A stretch of 30,765 nt of DNA from REEB85 sp018971455 (GTDB lineage Bacteria > Pseudomonadota > Alphaproteobacteria > Acetobacterales > Acetobacteraceae), in NCBI GenBank assembly GCA_028871195.1, contig JAGWNT010000041.1, positions 1 through 30,765 of the forward strand, in the 5' to 3' direction. Numbering within the stretch: the first letter of the stretch is position 1; each line of letters begins with the position of its first letter. Made by a program: the position numbers and the translations under genes. Under the pieces are notes generated by a model. That model had not been told where the DNA came from, did not search any database, and was given only the letters and a program-made list of their open reading frames with translations. Below are positions 15,274-24,388 of the stretch, one piece after another.

Positions 15274-15376
15274 CCCCGATCACCGCACCCCGCCACGATA
15301 GGTCGGCAACGGGGATCGGCACAATGTCGCGCGGGCGGGACGGCATGGCGGCCCTGATCATCGGGAACGGCGCCCA

Positions 15377-16306
15377 TTATTGGGTAGGCGCGCCCGCCCG
15401 CCGAAATGTCCGCCATGCCCGCCCGTCGATGGCGACCAGCCCGAGACCGACAAGCGCCATGCCGAGAAGCTGGAATTCCGACAGCGTCTCGCCGAGCACG
15501 GCGCCGCCGAGCAGGACGGCGCTCACCGGAATGAGCAGCGTGACCAGGGATATGTTGGTGGCGCCCGCGCTGGCGAGGATGCGGAAGAAGATCACATATC
15601 CCAGCGCCGTCGAGAGCACGACCAGGCCGATCATCGCGAGCAGAACGGACCGGCCCGGGACGGCGAGCTGCCAGGGGTGATCGATGGCCAGGGCGAGCGG
15701 CAGGGCCATGATCGAGGTCATCGTCATCTGCCCGAAGGCACCGACGGCGGGTCCGATGCCCAGCCGGCGGAACCGGCTGCCCAGCGCATTGGCGAACCCG
15801 TACGATATGGCGGCACCCAGGCAGGCGCCGAGACCGACGGCCGAGGGCCGGGACAGGCCGGCACCGTTCGCGCCGACCAGCACCGCCGTGCCGATGATGC
15901 CGAGGGCCATGCCGGCCGCCTTTCCCGCGGTCGGCCTGTCATCCACCCCGATCAGCCGGGTCGCCAGGATGGAGAAGATGGGGGTGGTCGCGACAAGGAT
16001 CGCGGCGAGCCCGCTCGGGATCATGGTCTGGCCCCAGACGATAAGGCCCGCCGGGACCAGGTTGTTGAGGAGACCCATGCCGGCAAAGCCGCGCCAGGCG
16101 GCCAGCGTCGTCGGGATAGGCTGCCCGGTCGCGCGAAGCACGGCGTACAGCAGGATCGACGCCGCCGCGAACCGGGTGAAAACCAGCGTCAGCGGCGGCA
16201 GGCCCTCGACCGCGATCTTCGAGAAGAAGAACGAACCGCCCCATAGCACCGAAAGCAGGACAAGCAGCGCCCAATCCGTGCCAGACATCCCGCCGTCACC
16301 GCGCAT
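15377..16306 (-). CDS. DMT-superfamily EamA-type exporter
   Basis: A 309-residue inner-membrane protein with about ten hydrophobic helices in two EamA repeats. The first repeat starts LLVLLSVLWGGSFFFSKIA and the second AVGLGACLGAAISYGFANAL. Members export amino acids, metabolites or drugs; the substrate cannot be predicted. The start at 16306 is supported by GGGGGAG a few bases upstream. It is divergent from the Ada-type gene with a 100-base shared upstream region, and may be cotranscribed with the downstream M20 amidohydrolase gene, which could supply or remove the exported compound. Confidence 0.9.
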   Translation of the reverse strand: MRGDGGMSGTDWALLVLLSVLWGGSFFFSKIAVEGLPPLTLVFTRFAAASILLYAVLRATGQPIPTTLAAWRGFAGMGLLNNLVPAGLIVWGQTMIPSGLAAILVATTPIFSILATRLIGVDDRPTAGKAAGMALGIIGTAVLVGANGAGLSRPSAVGLGACLGAAISYGFANALGSRFRRLGIGPAVGAFGQMTMTSIMALPLALAIDHPWQLAVPGRSVLLAMIGLVVLSTALGYVIFFRILASAGATNISLVTLLIPVSAVLLGGAVLGETLSEFQLLGMALVGLGLVAIDGRAWRTFRRAGAPTQ

Positions 16307-16406
16307 TCAAGTCTCCCCCTCGGTGCCAGCGCGGGGTATGCCGCGTCGGGCCAGCAGATGCTCGCCGGAATCGGACCTCGTCCGGCCCAGGAGGCGCAAA
16401 GCCTGT

Positions 16407-17021
16407 ATGATCGCGGGCATGGAGCAGGACGGCGAACACCCTTGGGAGCGGGCCTGGCGGGAGCGGGACCCGGCATTCGACGGGCGGTTCTTCATCGGCG
16501 TGCGGACAACCGGCGTCTATTGCCGCTGCGTCTGCCCCGTCCGGCAGCCATTTCGGTGCAAAATCGAATTTCTGCCCAGCGCCGCGGCGGCGGAGGCCGC
16601 GGGGTTCCGCCCGTGCCTGCGATGCCGCCCCGAGACGGCGCATTTCTGCCCGGCGTGGAAGGACAGCCTCGCCACCATCGAGCGTGCCGTGTGGCTGATC
16701 GTCGCCGAAGGCGCGCTTGATGGGGACGGCACGGTCGATGCCCTTGCCGATCGGCTCGGCATCACGAGCCGGCATCTGCACCGGCTTTTCATCCGCCACT
16801 GGGGCGCAACCCCTTCGGCCGTGGCGCGAACGGCGCGGGTGCAACGCGCCAAGCGCCTTCTGGACATGACGGGCCTGCCGATGTCCGACATCGCATTGCG
16901 CGCCGGCTTCGGCAGTCTGCGGCGCTTCAACGCCGTGTTCTCGCAGGTCTATCGCTGGCCGCCGAGTGCCATGCGGCGCCCGCGATCGGTCTCGCCGCCG
17001 CATCGACCGACCAGCCCTTGA
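16407..17021 (+). CDS. Ada-type methylphosphotriester sensor with AraC domain, no catalytic C-terminus
   Basis: The 204-residue product combines an Ada N-terminal zinc domain with an AraC-type helix-turn-helix. The zinc ligands and methyl acceptor are all present: C39 and C43 (VYCRCVC), then C70 and C73 (PCLRC), matching E. coli Ada C38, C42, C69 and C72. The AraC part runs from about residue 90 (ATIERAVWLIVA) to 190 and ends in GFGSLRRFNAVFSQVYRWPPSAM. It should take a methyl group from DNA phosphotriesters and then activate transcription. The sequence most resembles the start of Ada-AlkA fusions, but the glycosylase part is missing and the gene stops right after the AraC domain, as in B. 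subtilis AdaA. Start at 16407 (AGGAGG 12 bases upstream) or 16419 is uncertain. Confidence 0.88.
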   Translation: MIAGMEQDGEHPWERAWRERDPAFDGRFFIGVRTTGVYCRCVCPVRQPFRCKIEFLPSAAAAEAAGFRPCLRCRPETAHFCPAWKDSLATIERAVWLIVAEGALDGDGTVDALADRLGITSRHLHRLFIRHWGATPSAVARTARVQRAKRLLDMTGLPMSDIALRAGFGSLRRFNAVFSQVYRWPPSAMRRPRSVSPPHRPTSP

Positions 17022-17030
17022 GGTTGCGCC

Positions 17031-17069
17031 CATGAAGCCGGCGCGCGCCTGCCCGGGCGGTGCTTCATG
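17031..17069. terminator. Hairpin between convergent Ada-type gene and pepN
   Basis: CATGAAGC (17031-17038) pairs with GCTTCATG (17062-17069). The second arm contains the pepN stop codon. The loop is long (23 bases) and itself GC-rich, so function as a two-way terminator is plausible but unproven. Confidence 0.4.
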
Positions 17070-19707
17070 ACGCCAGGCCCTTCGACGCCTTCTCGTAGGT
17101 GCCGCGGCTGAGTTTGGGCAGGGCGAGGATGCGCTCGAGTTGGTGGCGCATCTTGCTGGCGCGGTCGGAATCGTAGCGGCGCCAGGTTCCAAGCGGATTG
17201 ATGATGCGCGCGGCCACCTGCCCGTTGATCGGGTCCAGCGCCATGACCGTGTCGGCGAGAAAGGCGTAGCCGGCGCCGGAGGCGTCGTGGAAGCGGACCG
17301 GGTTGCCGGCGCTGAAGCTGCCGACCAGGGCGCGCACGCGGTTGGGGTTGCGCAGGTCGAAATCGGGATGGCGGGAGAGGCGGCGCACCTCGTCGAGGGT
17401 CTGCGCCCGCGGCGAGGTGGCCTGGATGGCGAACCATTTGTCGAGCACGAGGTCGTCGCCGTGCCATCGCGCATGAAAGGCGGCGAGGACGGATTCCCGC
17501 GCGGCGGCGTCGCTGGCGGCGAGAGCCATCAGGGCGGCGAGCGTGTCGGTCATGTTCCGGTCGGCGTCGAACTGCGCCTTGGCGAGCGCGATGCCCTCAT
17601 CGCCGGCGGCGGCGAGATAGGAGAGGCAGGCGTTGCGCAGCGCCCGGCGGCCGATTGCCGCGCCGTCGATGCCGTAGGGGCCATGGTCGGTCAGGCGGTC
17701 ATAGACGGCGCGGAGCAGCGGGCCGAGTTCGGTGCCGATCTGGCGGCGGAGGGCGCTGCGCACGGCATGGATGGCCTCGACATCGGCGACCGCCATCTGG
17801 TCGGCGATGAAGCTCTCGCCCGGCAGCAGAATGGCCTCGGCGGCGAAGGCCGGATCACCAGGCGAGGCCGCCAGCGTGGCGCGCAGCGCCCCGGCCAGGC
17901 CGGCATCCAGACGCGGTTCCTGCCCACGGCGCCAGCCGGCGACCTGGTCGAGAATGACGGCGGTGGCGTATTGTTGGCCGGATTCCCAGCGCACGAAGGG
18001 GTCGGTGTCGTGCGCCGCGAGGAAGAGGCGCGTGTCGGTGGAAATTCCCGCAAGCGTCACCGGGGCGGAGAAGCCGCGCAGCAGGGACGGCACCGGCGCC
18101 TCGGCCACATCGGCAAAGACGAAGCTCTGCTCGGCCTCTTTCAGGAGTAGGAGGCGCGTGCCCGCCTGCGTCGCGCCATCCAGCGTGGCCGCCATCTCGC
18201 GGCCGGCGCCGTCGAGCAGCGCCATCGCCACGGGAATCGGCAAGGGTCTCTTGGTCGGCTGCTCCGGCGTCGGCGGGGTCGATTGGCGAAGGGTCAGCGT
18301 GTAGCGGCGGCCTTGCGCATCGTAATGATCCTCGACGCGAAGCTCGGGCGTGCCGGATTGCGCGTACCAGGCGAGAAAGCCGCGCAGATCGACGCCCGAG
18401 CCATCCTGCAATGCGGCAACGAAATCCTCGATGGTGACGGCCTGGTTGTCATGGCGGGCGAAATACAGATCCATCCCCTTGCGGAAACCCTGAGCGCCCA
18501 TCAGCGTGTGCATCATGCGCACGATCTCGGCACCCTTCTGATAGACGGTCGCGGTGTAGAAATTGTCGATCGCCATGTAGCTGTCCGGGCGCACCGGATG
18601 GGCGAGCGGGCCGGCATCCTCGGGAAACTGTCCGGCGCGCAGGACGCGCACATCGCCCAGCCGCTTGACGGCGGCACTGCCCTGGTCGGCGGAGAATTGC
18701 TGGTCGCGAAAGACCGTGAGCCCCTCTTTCAGCGAGAGCTGAAACCAGTCCCGGCAGGTGATGCGGTTGCCGGTCCAGTTGTGGAAATACTCGTGCGCAA
18801 TGACCGATTCGATTCCCTGATAATCGCCATCCGTCGCGGTATCCGGCCGCGCCAGGACGTATTTGGTGTTGAAGACGTTGAGGCCCTTGTTCTCCATCGC
18901 GCCCATGTTGAAATCCGACACGGCGGCGATGTTGAAGATGTCGAGATCATATTCGCGGCCATAGACCTCCTCGTCCCAGCGCATCGAGGCCTTGAGCGAG
19001 CGCATGGCGTGCGCGCAGCGATCGGCATCCGCGGCGCGCACCCAGATCGCGAGATCGACGTCGCGCCCGGACTGCGTGGTGAAGCGGTCGCGCACCGCGA
19101 CGAGGTCGCCGGCGACGACGGCAAAGAGATAGGCGGGCTTGGGATGCGGGTCCGTCCATGTCGCCCAGTGGCGCGTGCCGTCCTGGCCCTGCGCGGTCAG
19201 GTTGCCGTTGGAGAGCAGAACCGGCACCGTGGCGCGCGGCGCGGAAATCGTCGTCGTGAAGCGCGCCATCACATCCGGGCGATCGGGGAAATAGGTGATC
19301 CGCCGGAAGCCCTCCGCCTCGCACTGGGTGAAATAATTGCCGCCCGAGAGATACAGGCCACTGAGTTCCGAGTTGGCGGCCGGCGAGATTTCGACCTCGA
19401 TCTCCAATTCGCCGGCATCCGGCATGTCGGCGATGGCGAGCGCGCCATCGGCCTCGATGCGATAGCGATTGGTGCTGAGTGCTGCGCCGTCGAGACGGAG
19501 CGCGCGAAGGATGAGCGCCTCGCCATCCAGGCGCAGCGGCTCGTTGCCGGGCGAGGCCGGATTGCGCCGCAGCGCGAGGCGCGAGCGCACCCGCGTCGCC
19601 TGGGGGTCGAGGTCGAAGCGCAGATCGACGCGGTCCACCAGATAGGCAGGCGGCCGGTAATCGCCGCGGCGAGTGGTGTGCGGGACGGCGTGATCGCTGT
19701 CAGGCAT
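17065..19707 (-). CDS. pepN: Aminopeptidase N (M1 family)
   Basis: An 880-residue zinc aminopeptidase that removes N-terminal residues from peptides. The exopeptidase motif GAMEN is at residues 269-273, the zinc motif HEYFH at 305-309, and the third ligand is E328 in SLKEG. Length and the C-terminal helical domain (ending SRGTYEKASKGLAS) match the proteobacterial cytosolic type. There is no signal peptide. The gene begins 29 bases after the PhoR-like kinase gene on the same strand and is probably the last gene of that transcript. Confidence 0.97.
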   Translation of the reverse strand: MPDSDHAVPHTTRRGDYRPPAYLVDRVDLRFDLDPQATRVRSRLALRRNPASPGNEPLRLDGEALILRALRLDGAALSTNRYRIEADGALAIADMPDAGELEIEVEISPAANSELSGLYLSGGNYFTQCEAEGFRRITYFPDRPDVMARFTTTISAPRATVPVLLSNGNLTAQGQDGTRHWATWTDPHPKPAYLFAVVAGDLVAVRDRFTTQSGRDVDLAIWVRAADADRCAHAMRSLKASMRWDEEVYGREYDLDIFNIAAVSDFNMGAMENKGLNVFNTKYVLARPDTATDGDYQGIESVIAHEYFHNWTGNRITCRDWFQLSLKEGLTVFRDQQFSADQGSAAVKRLGDVRVLRAGQFPEDAGPLAHPVRPDSYMAIDNFYTATVYQKGAEIVRMMHTLMGAQGFRKGMDLYFARHDNQAVTIEDFVAALQDGSGVDLRGFLAWYAQSGTPELRVEDHYDAQGRRYTLTLRQSTPPTPEQPTKRPLPIPVAMALLDGAGREMAATLDGATQAGTRLLLLKEAEQSFVFADVAEAPVPSLLRGFSAPVTLAGISTDTRLFLAAHDTDPFVRWESGQQYATAVILDQVAGWRRGQEPRLDAGLAGALRATLAASPGDPAFAAEAILLPGESFIADQMAVADVEAIHAVRSALRRQIGTELGPLLRAVYDRLTDHGPYGIDGAAIGRRALRNACLSYLAAAGDEGIALAKAQFDADRNMTDTLAALMALAASDAAARESVLAAFHARWHGDDLVLDKWFAIQATSPRAQTLDEVRRLSRHPDFDLRNPNRVRALVGSFSAGNPVRFHDASGAGYAFLADTVMALDPINGQVAARIINPLGTWRRYDSDRASKMRHQLERILALPKLSRGTYEKASKGLAS

Positions 19708-19736
19708 GGCGGCGCAGGACCTCGTGGTGGAGTGGG

Positions 19737-21101
19737 TTATTTGTCGGCCGTGGCGGGCAGCCAGACGGTGAAGCTCGCGCCGCTGCCGGCATCGCTGTCG
19801 ATGGCGAGCTGGCCGCGATGGCGGTTGACGATGTGCTTGACGATGGCAAGGCCGAGGCCGGTGCCGCCGGCGGCGCGCGAGCGCCCCTGATCGACCCGAT
19901 AGAAGCGCTCGGTCAGCCGCGGCACATGGGTGCGCGGAATCCCCGGCCCGTCATCGGTGACGGCCAGGGTCACCCCCGGCCGCGCGGGCCACCGCCCGCC
20001 CGCCGCCGCGGCGACGGACAGCCGCACGACCCCTTCGTCCCGGCCATATTTGATGGCGTTGTCGAGCAGGTTGCCGAGCACCTGGGCCAGCTGGTCGGCA
20101 TCGGCGGGAATCGTGCCGAGGTCGCCGGCGATGGCCAGCTCCAGGCGCTGGCGGCGGGCGGCGATGCGCGGCTCGAACCCGGCGGCGATGCGTTCGGCGA
20201 GGGCCGCGACATCGACCGGCTCGGAGGGCGCCTGGTGCTCCACCAGCTCGATGCGCGAGAGGCTGAGCAGGTCGTCGATCAGCCGGTTCATCCGCTCGGC
20301 CTGCTCGTCCATGATGGCGAGAAAGCGTTGCTGGGCGGGCGGGTCGTCCGCGGCGGGGCCGCGCAGCGTGGCGATGAAGCCGATCAGGCTGGCCAGCGGC
20401 GTGCGCAGCTCGTGGCTCGCATTGGCGACGAAATCGGCGCGCATCCGCTCCACCGCCCGCTCGCGCGTGCGGTCGGACAGCACCAGCAGCGCCTGGCCGC
20501 CATCGGCCAGCGCCGGGTCGAGATAGATCGCCATGGCCTGCACCGCGCGCGCCACCGGCACGGGCAGATCGATTTCCGCCACCTCGCTGCCGCGGTGGCG
20601 CCAGGCGGCCTCGATGGCCGCGCGCAGATCGGGGTGGCGCAGCACGGCGGCGATGTCGGCGCCGAAGGCGGCGCGGGCGGCGGCGTTGGCGCGCAGCACG
20701 GCGCGGTCGGGCCCGAGCACCAGCAGCGGGTCGGGCAGGCGCTCGATGATCGCCTCGCTGGCGCGCAGCCCTTCGCCCAGCCGGGTGGCGCGGCTGGCCT
20801 GCGCGCGGGCGAGGCGCTCCATGGTCCGCGCGAGGCGCGCCATCGCCGGCAGGGCGGGAGCCGCGGCGGCGCGGGCAACGCCGGGCAGGTTCTCGTGGCT
20901 GGCCTGGCGCAGCGTCTCGGCGAGCAGCTCGACGTCGCGCGCCCACAGGACGGCCAGCGCCAGCGCCGCCAGCAGCACCGCGGCCATGGCGAGCAGCGCC
21001 GGCAGGCCGGCCGCGGCGCCGGTCAGCACCAGGGCGGCGAGGCCGGCAAGCGGCACGAAGGCCATGGCCAGCGCCGCCCCGAGCAGCAGCGCCAGGCGCA
21101 T
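19737..21101 (-). CDS. PhoR-like sensor histidine kinase
   Basis: A 454-residue membrane kinase. Two hydrophobic helices lie at about residues 3-28 and 33-54, with almost no periplasmic loop, as in PhoR. A PAS-like domain follows (about 113-210), then the dimerisation domain with phospho-acceptor H230 in NASHELRTPL, N-box residues N344 and N348, G1 box DDGPGIP (383-389) and G2 box GTGLGLAI (413-420). No response regulator and no pst phosphate-transport gene is adjacent, so a phosphate role is not shown. Its start overlaps the stop of the LpoA-like lipoprotein gene by one base (TGATG), implying coupled translation. Confidence 0.9.
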   Translation of the reverse strand: MRLALLLGAALAMAFVPLAGLAALVLTGAAAGLPALLAMAAVLLAALALAVLWARDVELLAETLRQASHENLPGVARAAAAPALPAMARLARTMERLARAQASRATRLGEGLRASEAIIERLPDPLLVLGPDRAVLRANAAARAAFGADIAAVLRHPDLRAAIEAAWRHRGSEVAEIDLPVPVARAVQAMAIYLDPALADGGQALLVLSDRTRERAVERMRADFVANASHELRTPLASLIGFIATLRGPAADDPPAQQRFLAIMDEQAERMNRLIDDLLSLSRIELVEHQAPSEPVDVAALAERIAAGFEPRIAARRQRLELAIAGDLGTIPADADQLAQVLGNLLDNAIKYGRDEGVVRLSVAAAAGGRWPARPGVTLAVTDDGPGIPRTHVPRLTERFYRVDQGRSRAAGGTGLGLAIVKHIVNRHRGQLAIDSDAGSGASFTVWLPATADK

Positions 21102-22369
21102 CAGATGCCCGGGGCGGAAAGGTTGTCGGGGGCCGGCTCGATCATCTGCGGCCCGCCGCGCTGCAACTCGAACAATGCGAGGCCGCGGCGCACCGTGCCG
21201 TCGGTGCGCAGCGCCAGCAGGCCGTCAACGCCGGCGAAGCCGTCCGGGCGGCACAGCGCGGCGGCGGAATAGCCGGCCCCGCCGGCGGACGGCGCCAGCA
21301 CGCGCGCGATCGCCGCGGCGTCATGGGCGAAATCGGCGATGCCGGGCGCCGGCGCGCCGGTTGCGGCGGTGAATTTCTGATCGAAATCCGCCCGCGCGGC
21401 CGGGTCGGGCGCGGCGAAGACCGCCCCGGTCAGGCTGGTCGCCCCGCGCGCGACCGGCGATGCCCACAGGGCCGGGCCGAGCACGCGCACCTGCGGCGGG
21501 TTGAGGTCGTAATAGGGCAGCAGGGTCGCCAGCGCGCCCAGCGAGTCGCCGGTGGCGGCCAGCAGCAGCGCGTCGAACGGCGCCGGCGGAATGGCGTGGC
21601 GGGCCAGTTCGGCGGCGCGCTTGCGTCCGGCCACCGTGTGCTGGTTGCGCGCCGCGCGGATTTCGGCGTCGATCGGGCCGCGGCGGCCGGCATAGTCGGA
21701 AATGTCGCGCATCGCCGCATTCATCGCCGCCATGCCGGGCGCGTAGCTGCGCATCATCGGCGGCGGCAGCCCGGCCTCGGCCACCGCCTGCACCAGCGCG
21801 CTGCCCATTGCACTGCCGAATTGCGACTCGGGCAGCACCGCGGCGAAGCGCGACCGGCCCTGGGCAGTCATCGCCCCCACCATCCGGCGCACCTGCTGGG
21901 CCGGGGTGATGCCAAGCACCCACACGCCGGGGTGGGCCTGCGCGGGATCATTGGTGAAGGCCAGCAACGGCACGCCGGCCTGGCGCGCCGGCCCTGCGGC
22001 GCCCTGCGTCTCGCCCGCGGTCAGCGGGCCGATCAGGATCCCGGCCCCGGCGGCGATCGCGGCGGAGGCGGCGGCGGCGGCGCCGGCGGGGGTGCCGCCG
22101 GTGTCGCGCACATCGAGGCGCGGCCCGCCGGCAAGCGCCAGCTTCGCGGCGGCGACCAGCGCCGGCCCGAGGGCGGCGTTCGGGCCGGAGAGGGGGGCGA
22201 GGATGGCAATGCCCTGCCCGGCCGGCACCGCCTCGGAGGGTGCGGGCAGGCCGCCCGATCCGGCCGGACCGGCGCCGCCCAGGGCCATCGGGCCGCCACC
22301 CTGATAGGCGCCAGCGCAGCCACCCAATGCTAGGGTGGTGGCGAGGAGCACGAATGCACGACGAAACAT
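21101..22369 (-). CDS. LpoA-like penicillin-binding protein activator, lipoprotein
   Basis: A 422-residue lipoprotein with a type I periplasmic-binding fold. The signal MFRRAFVLLATTLALGGC ends in a lipobox with C18. The binding domain begins at IAILAPLSGPNAALG and includes GILIGPLTAGETQGAAG and VPLLAFTNDPA. It matches the C-terminal domain of E. coli LpoA (YraM), which stimulates PBP1A, and lacks the N-terminal TPR domain. The neighbourhood supports this: divergent rsmI lies beside it, as yraL lies beside yraM in E. coli. The start is chosen by GGAGG eight bases upstream and by the signal peptide. The N-terminus overlaps the rsmI start on the other strand. Confidence 0.85.
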   Translation of the reverse strand: MFRRAFVLLATTLALGGCAGAYQGGGPMALGGAGPAGSGGLPAPSEAVPAGQGIAILAPLSGPNAALGPALVAAAKLALAGGPRLDVRDTGGTPAGAAAAASAAIAAGAGILIGPLTAGETQGAAGPARQAGVPLLAFTNDPAQAHPGVWVLGITPAQQVRRMVGAMTAQGRSRFAAVLPESQFGSAMGSALVQAVAEAGLPPPMMRSYAPGMAAMNAAMRDISDYAGRRGPIDAEIRAARNQHTVAGRKRAAELARHAIPPAPFDALLLAATGDSLGALATLLPYYDLNPPQVRVLGPALWASPVARGATSLTGAVFAAPDPAARADFDQKFTAATGAPAPGIADFAHDAAAIARVLAPSAGGAGYSAAALCRPDGFAGVDGLLALRTDGTVRRGLALFELQRGGPQMIEPAPDNLSAPGI

Positions 22370-23256
22370 GCGACCATCCTCCGGTGCAGCCGGCGGTGCG
22401 GATCTCGGCGCCGCCGGATGGACTTGTGCTGGTTTCAACGCCAATCGGCAACCTCGGCGATATCAGCCCGCGCGCGGTCGCCGCCCTGCGCGCGGCCGAG
22501 CTGATCCTTTGCGAGGATAGCCGCGTCACCGCCCGGCTCTGCCAGGCCTGGGACATTCCCACCCGGCGGATGCCCCTGCACGAGCACAACGAGGATGCGC
22601 GCATCGCGCAGGTGCTGGCCCTGCTGCGTGCCGGCAAGCGGGTGGCGCTGGTGTCCGATGCCGGCACGCCGCTGGTCTCCGACCCCGGCTACCGCCTGGT
22701 GCGCGCGGTGCTGGCGGAGGGCCTGCCGGTCGGCGGCATTCCCGGGGCCAATGCGGCGCTCCTCGCGCTGACGCTGTCCGGCCTGCCGCCCCATCCCTTC
22801 CTCTTCATCGGCTTCCCGCCGCCGCGCCCGGCCGCCCGCCGTGCCGCCTTCGCGGCCCTTCGGGCCGCCGAGCGCGCCGGGCTCGTGGCCACGCTGATCT
22901 GCTACGAGGCGCCGCACCGCCTGGCCGAGACGCTCGCCGACATGGCGCACAGCTTCGGCGACCGGCCCGCCGCCGTCGCCCGCGAACTCACCAAGCGCTT
23001 CGAGGAGGTGCGCCGCGGCCCGCTCGGCGTGCTCGCCGCCCATTATGCCGCGACCCCGGCGCGCGGCGAGATCACCGTGCTGGTCGGCCCCGCGCCCGCC
23101 GAGGCGCAGGACGAGGACGACCTCGACGCCCGCCTGCGCGCGGCGCTGGCCGGCCACAGCCTGAAACAGGCCGTCGCCACCGTCACCGCGGCGACCGGCC
23201 TGCCGCGCAAGCAGGTCTATGCGCGCGCCCTGGCGCTCACCCCGGCGGATCCGTGA
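22354..23256 (+). CDS. rsmI: 16S rRNA 2'-O-ribose C1402 methyltransferase RsmI
   Basis: A 300-residue SAM-dependent enzyme of the tetrapyrrole methylase fold that methylates C1402 of 16S rRNA. Motifs in order: VSTPIGNLGD, CEDSRVTARL, VSDAGTPLVSDPGYRLV, and the glycine-rich GANAALLALTLSGLP, where homologues usually have PGPSA. The start at 22354 has AGGAG five bases upstream and gives an N-terminal extension of about 30 residues before the core. This start lies inside the LpoA-like gene on the opposite strand, a 16-base 5'-to-5' overlap. The gene converges on the FHA-PP2C gene with ten bases between. Confidence 0.95.
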   Translation: MHDETCDHPPVQPAVRISAPPDGLVLVSTPIGNLGDISPRAVAALRAAELILCEDSRVTARLCQAWDIPTRRMPLHEHNEDARIAQVLALLRAGKRVALVSDAGTPLVSDPGYRLVRAVLAEGLPVGGIPGANAALLALTLSGLPPHPFLFIGFPPPRPAARRAAFAALRAAERAGLVATLICYEAPHRLAETLADMAHSFGDRPAAVARELTKRFEEVRRGPLGVLAAHYAATPARGEITVLVGPAPAEAQDEDDLDARLRAALAGHSLKQAVATVTAATGLPRKQVYARALALTPADP

Positions 23257-23266
23257 CGCCCCGGCG

Positions 23267-24388
23267 CTATCCGAAGCTCACCGCCAGCACGGAGAAATCA
23301 TCGTCGAGCGGACCGGGCCGCGCCGCCGCGCGGACCGCCCGGTAGAGCCGCTGCGGCTCGGACAGGCCGGGCATCGCGGGCTGCATCACGATCTGCCGCA
23401 GATCCTCGATCACCCAGGGCTCGCCGCTGGCGGCGATGATTTCGAAGGCGCCGTCGCTGAACACGAAGAGCCGGCTGTCCGGCGGAATCTCGGCGCGGCC
23501 AACGCCCCAGTTTCCGCGCGCCAGCAGCCCGATCGCCGGTCCCCGCAGCCAGAGCGGCTCGGGCGCCGCCGCGCCAGGCGCGACCAGGAAGGACGGATGG
23601 TGGCCGGCCGCGCAATACAGCAGGGCGCGCGTCGATGGCTGATAGACGAAATACCACAGGGTCAGCATCAGCCCGTTATGTTCCTCCATCGGGAACATCG
23701 CGTTCAGGCCGGCCGCGACCTGCGCGGGGTCGCGGAAATCGACCGCGGGCAAGGCACGCCGGCGCAGGACGTTGGCGACATTGGCGGCGTGCATCGCCGA
23801 GCCGATGCCGTGGCCGGAGACATCGAGCACGAAGCCGGCGAAATGGTCGTCATCGAGGAACTGGTAGCCGAAGGCGTCGCCGCCAAGCTGCGAGGAGGGC
23901 ACGAACCACCACTCGGTCTGCACCGGGCCGGTGGCGATCGGCGCCGGCAGGATGGCGCGCACGTAATCGGCCGCGCGCCGCAGCTCCGCGGCAAGCTCGG
24001 CCTCCTCCGCCACCTCGCGGCGGTCGCGCCGCTCGTAGCGCAGCTCGAACGTGCCGAGAGACAGCCGGCTGCCGTTGCGCAGCCGCATCGGCGCCACCAC
24101 CCGCTCGCCGCTCACGAAGGTGCCGTTGGTCGAGCCGAGATCGCTCAGCACGGCCCACTCGCCGTCCAGTTCGATCCGGCAATGGCGGCGCGAGATATCG
24201 GGTGCCGGGATCACCAGCTCGCTCGGCGCCTGCCGCCCGATGGTCAGCCCGGCGGCATCGATCGCCACCCGCCGCAACGCCTCGCCCTCGCCATAGGCGA
24301 TGAAATGACCCACGGCGACGGGCGGCGCGTGGCTGACCGGCGCGCGCAGCGTCATCGTCCGCTCGATGTCGTCGTCCCCGCCGATCAT
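23267..24388 (-). CDS. FHA domain / PP2C (SpoIIE-type) serine phosphatase
   Basis: A 373-residue cytosolic protein. The FHA domain (about 28-117) keeps the phosphothreonine-binding residues: R52 in IGR, S66 and H69 in ISRRH, and N88 in GSTNG. A short charged helix (120-146) leads into the PP2C domain with metal residues G170-D171, D189 in LDVSGHG, D312 in FSDG and D363/D364 in LDDDFS. It probably dephosphorylates the STAS protein encoded divergently, activating it, when its FHA domain binds a phosphorylated partner. No Ser/Thr kinase is nearby. The start at 24388 has GGAGG five bases upstream. No membrane segment is seen, so the input signal is likely cytoplasmic. Confidence 0.9.
   Translation of the reverse strand: MIGGDDDIERTMTLRAPVSHAPPVAVGHFIAYGEGEALRRVAIDAAGLTIGRQAPSELVIPAPDISRRHCRIELDGEWAVLSDLGSTNGTFVSGERVVAPMRLRNGSRLSLGTFELRYERRDRREVAEEAELAAELRRAADYVRAILPAPIATGPVQTEWWFVPSSQLGGDAFGYQFLDDDHFAGFVLDVSGHGIGSAMHAANVANVLRRRALPAVDFRDPAQVAAGLNAMFPMEEHNGLMLTLWYFVYQPSTRALLYCAAGHHPSFLVAPGAAAPEPLWLRGPAIGLLARGNWGVGRAEIPPDSRLFVFSDGAFEIIAASGEPWVIEDLRQIVMQPAMPGLSEPQRLYRAVRAAARPGPLDDDFSVLAVSFG

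Noticed and set aside
16385..16406. Ada box before the Ada-type gene
   Set aside because: GGCGCAAAGCC only loosely resembles the E. coli AAAGCGCA element and overlaps the ribosome binding site region.
18283..19890. 535-codon plus-strand frame
   Set aside because: It is antisense to pepN, whose GAMEN and HExxH motifs are intact.
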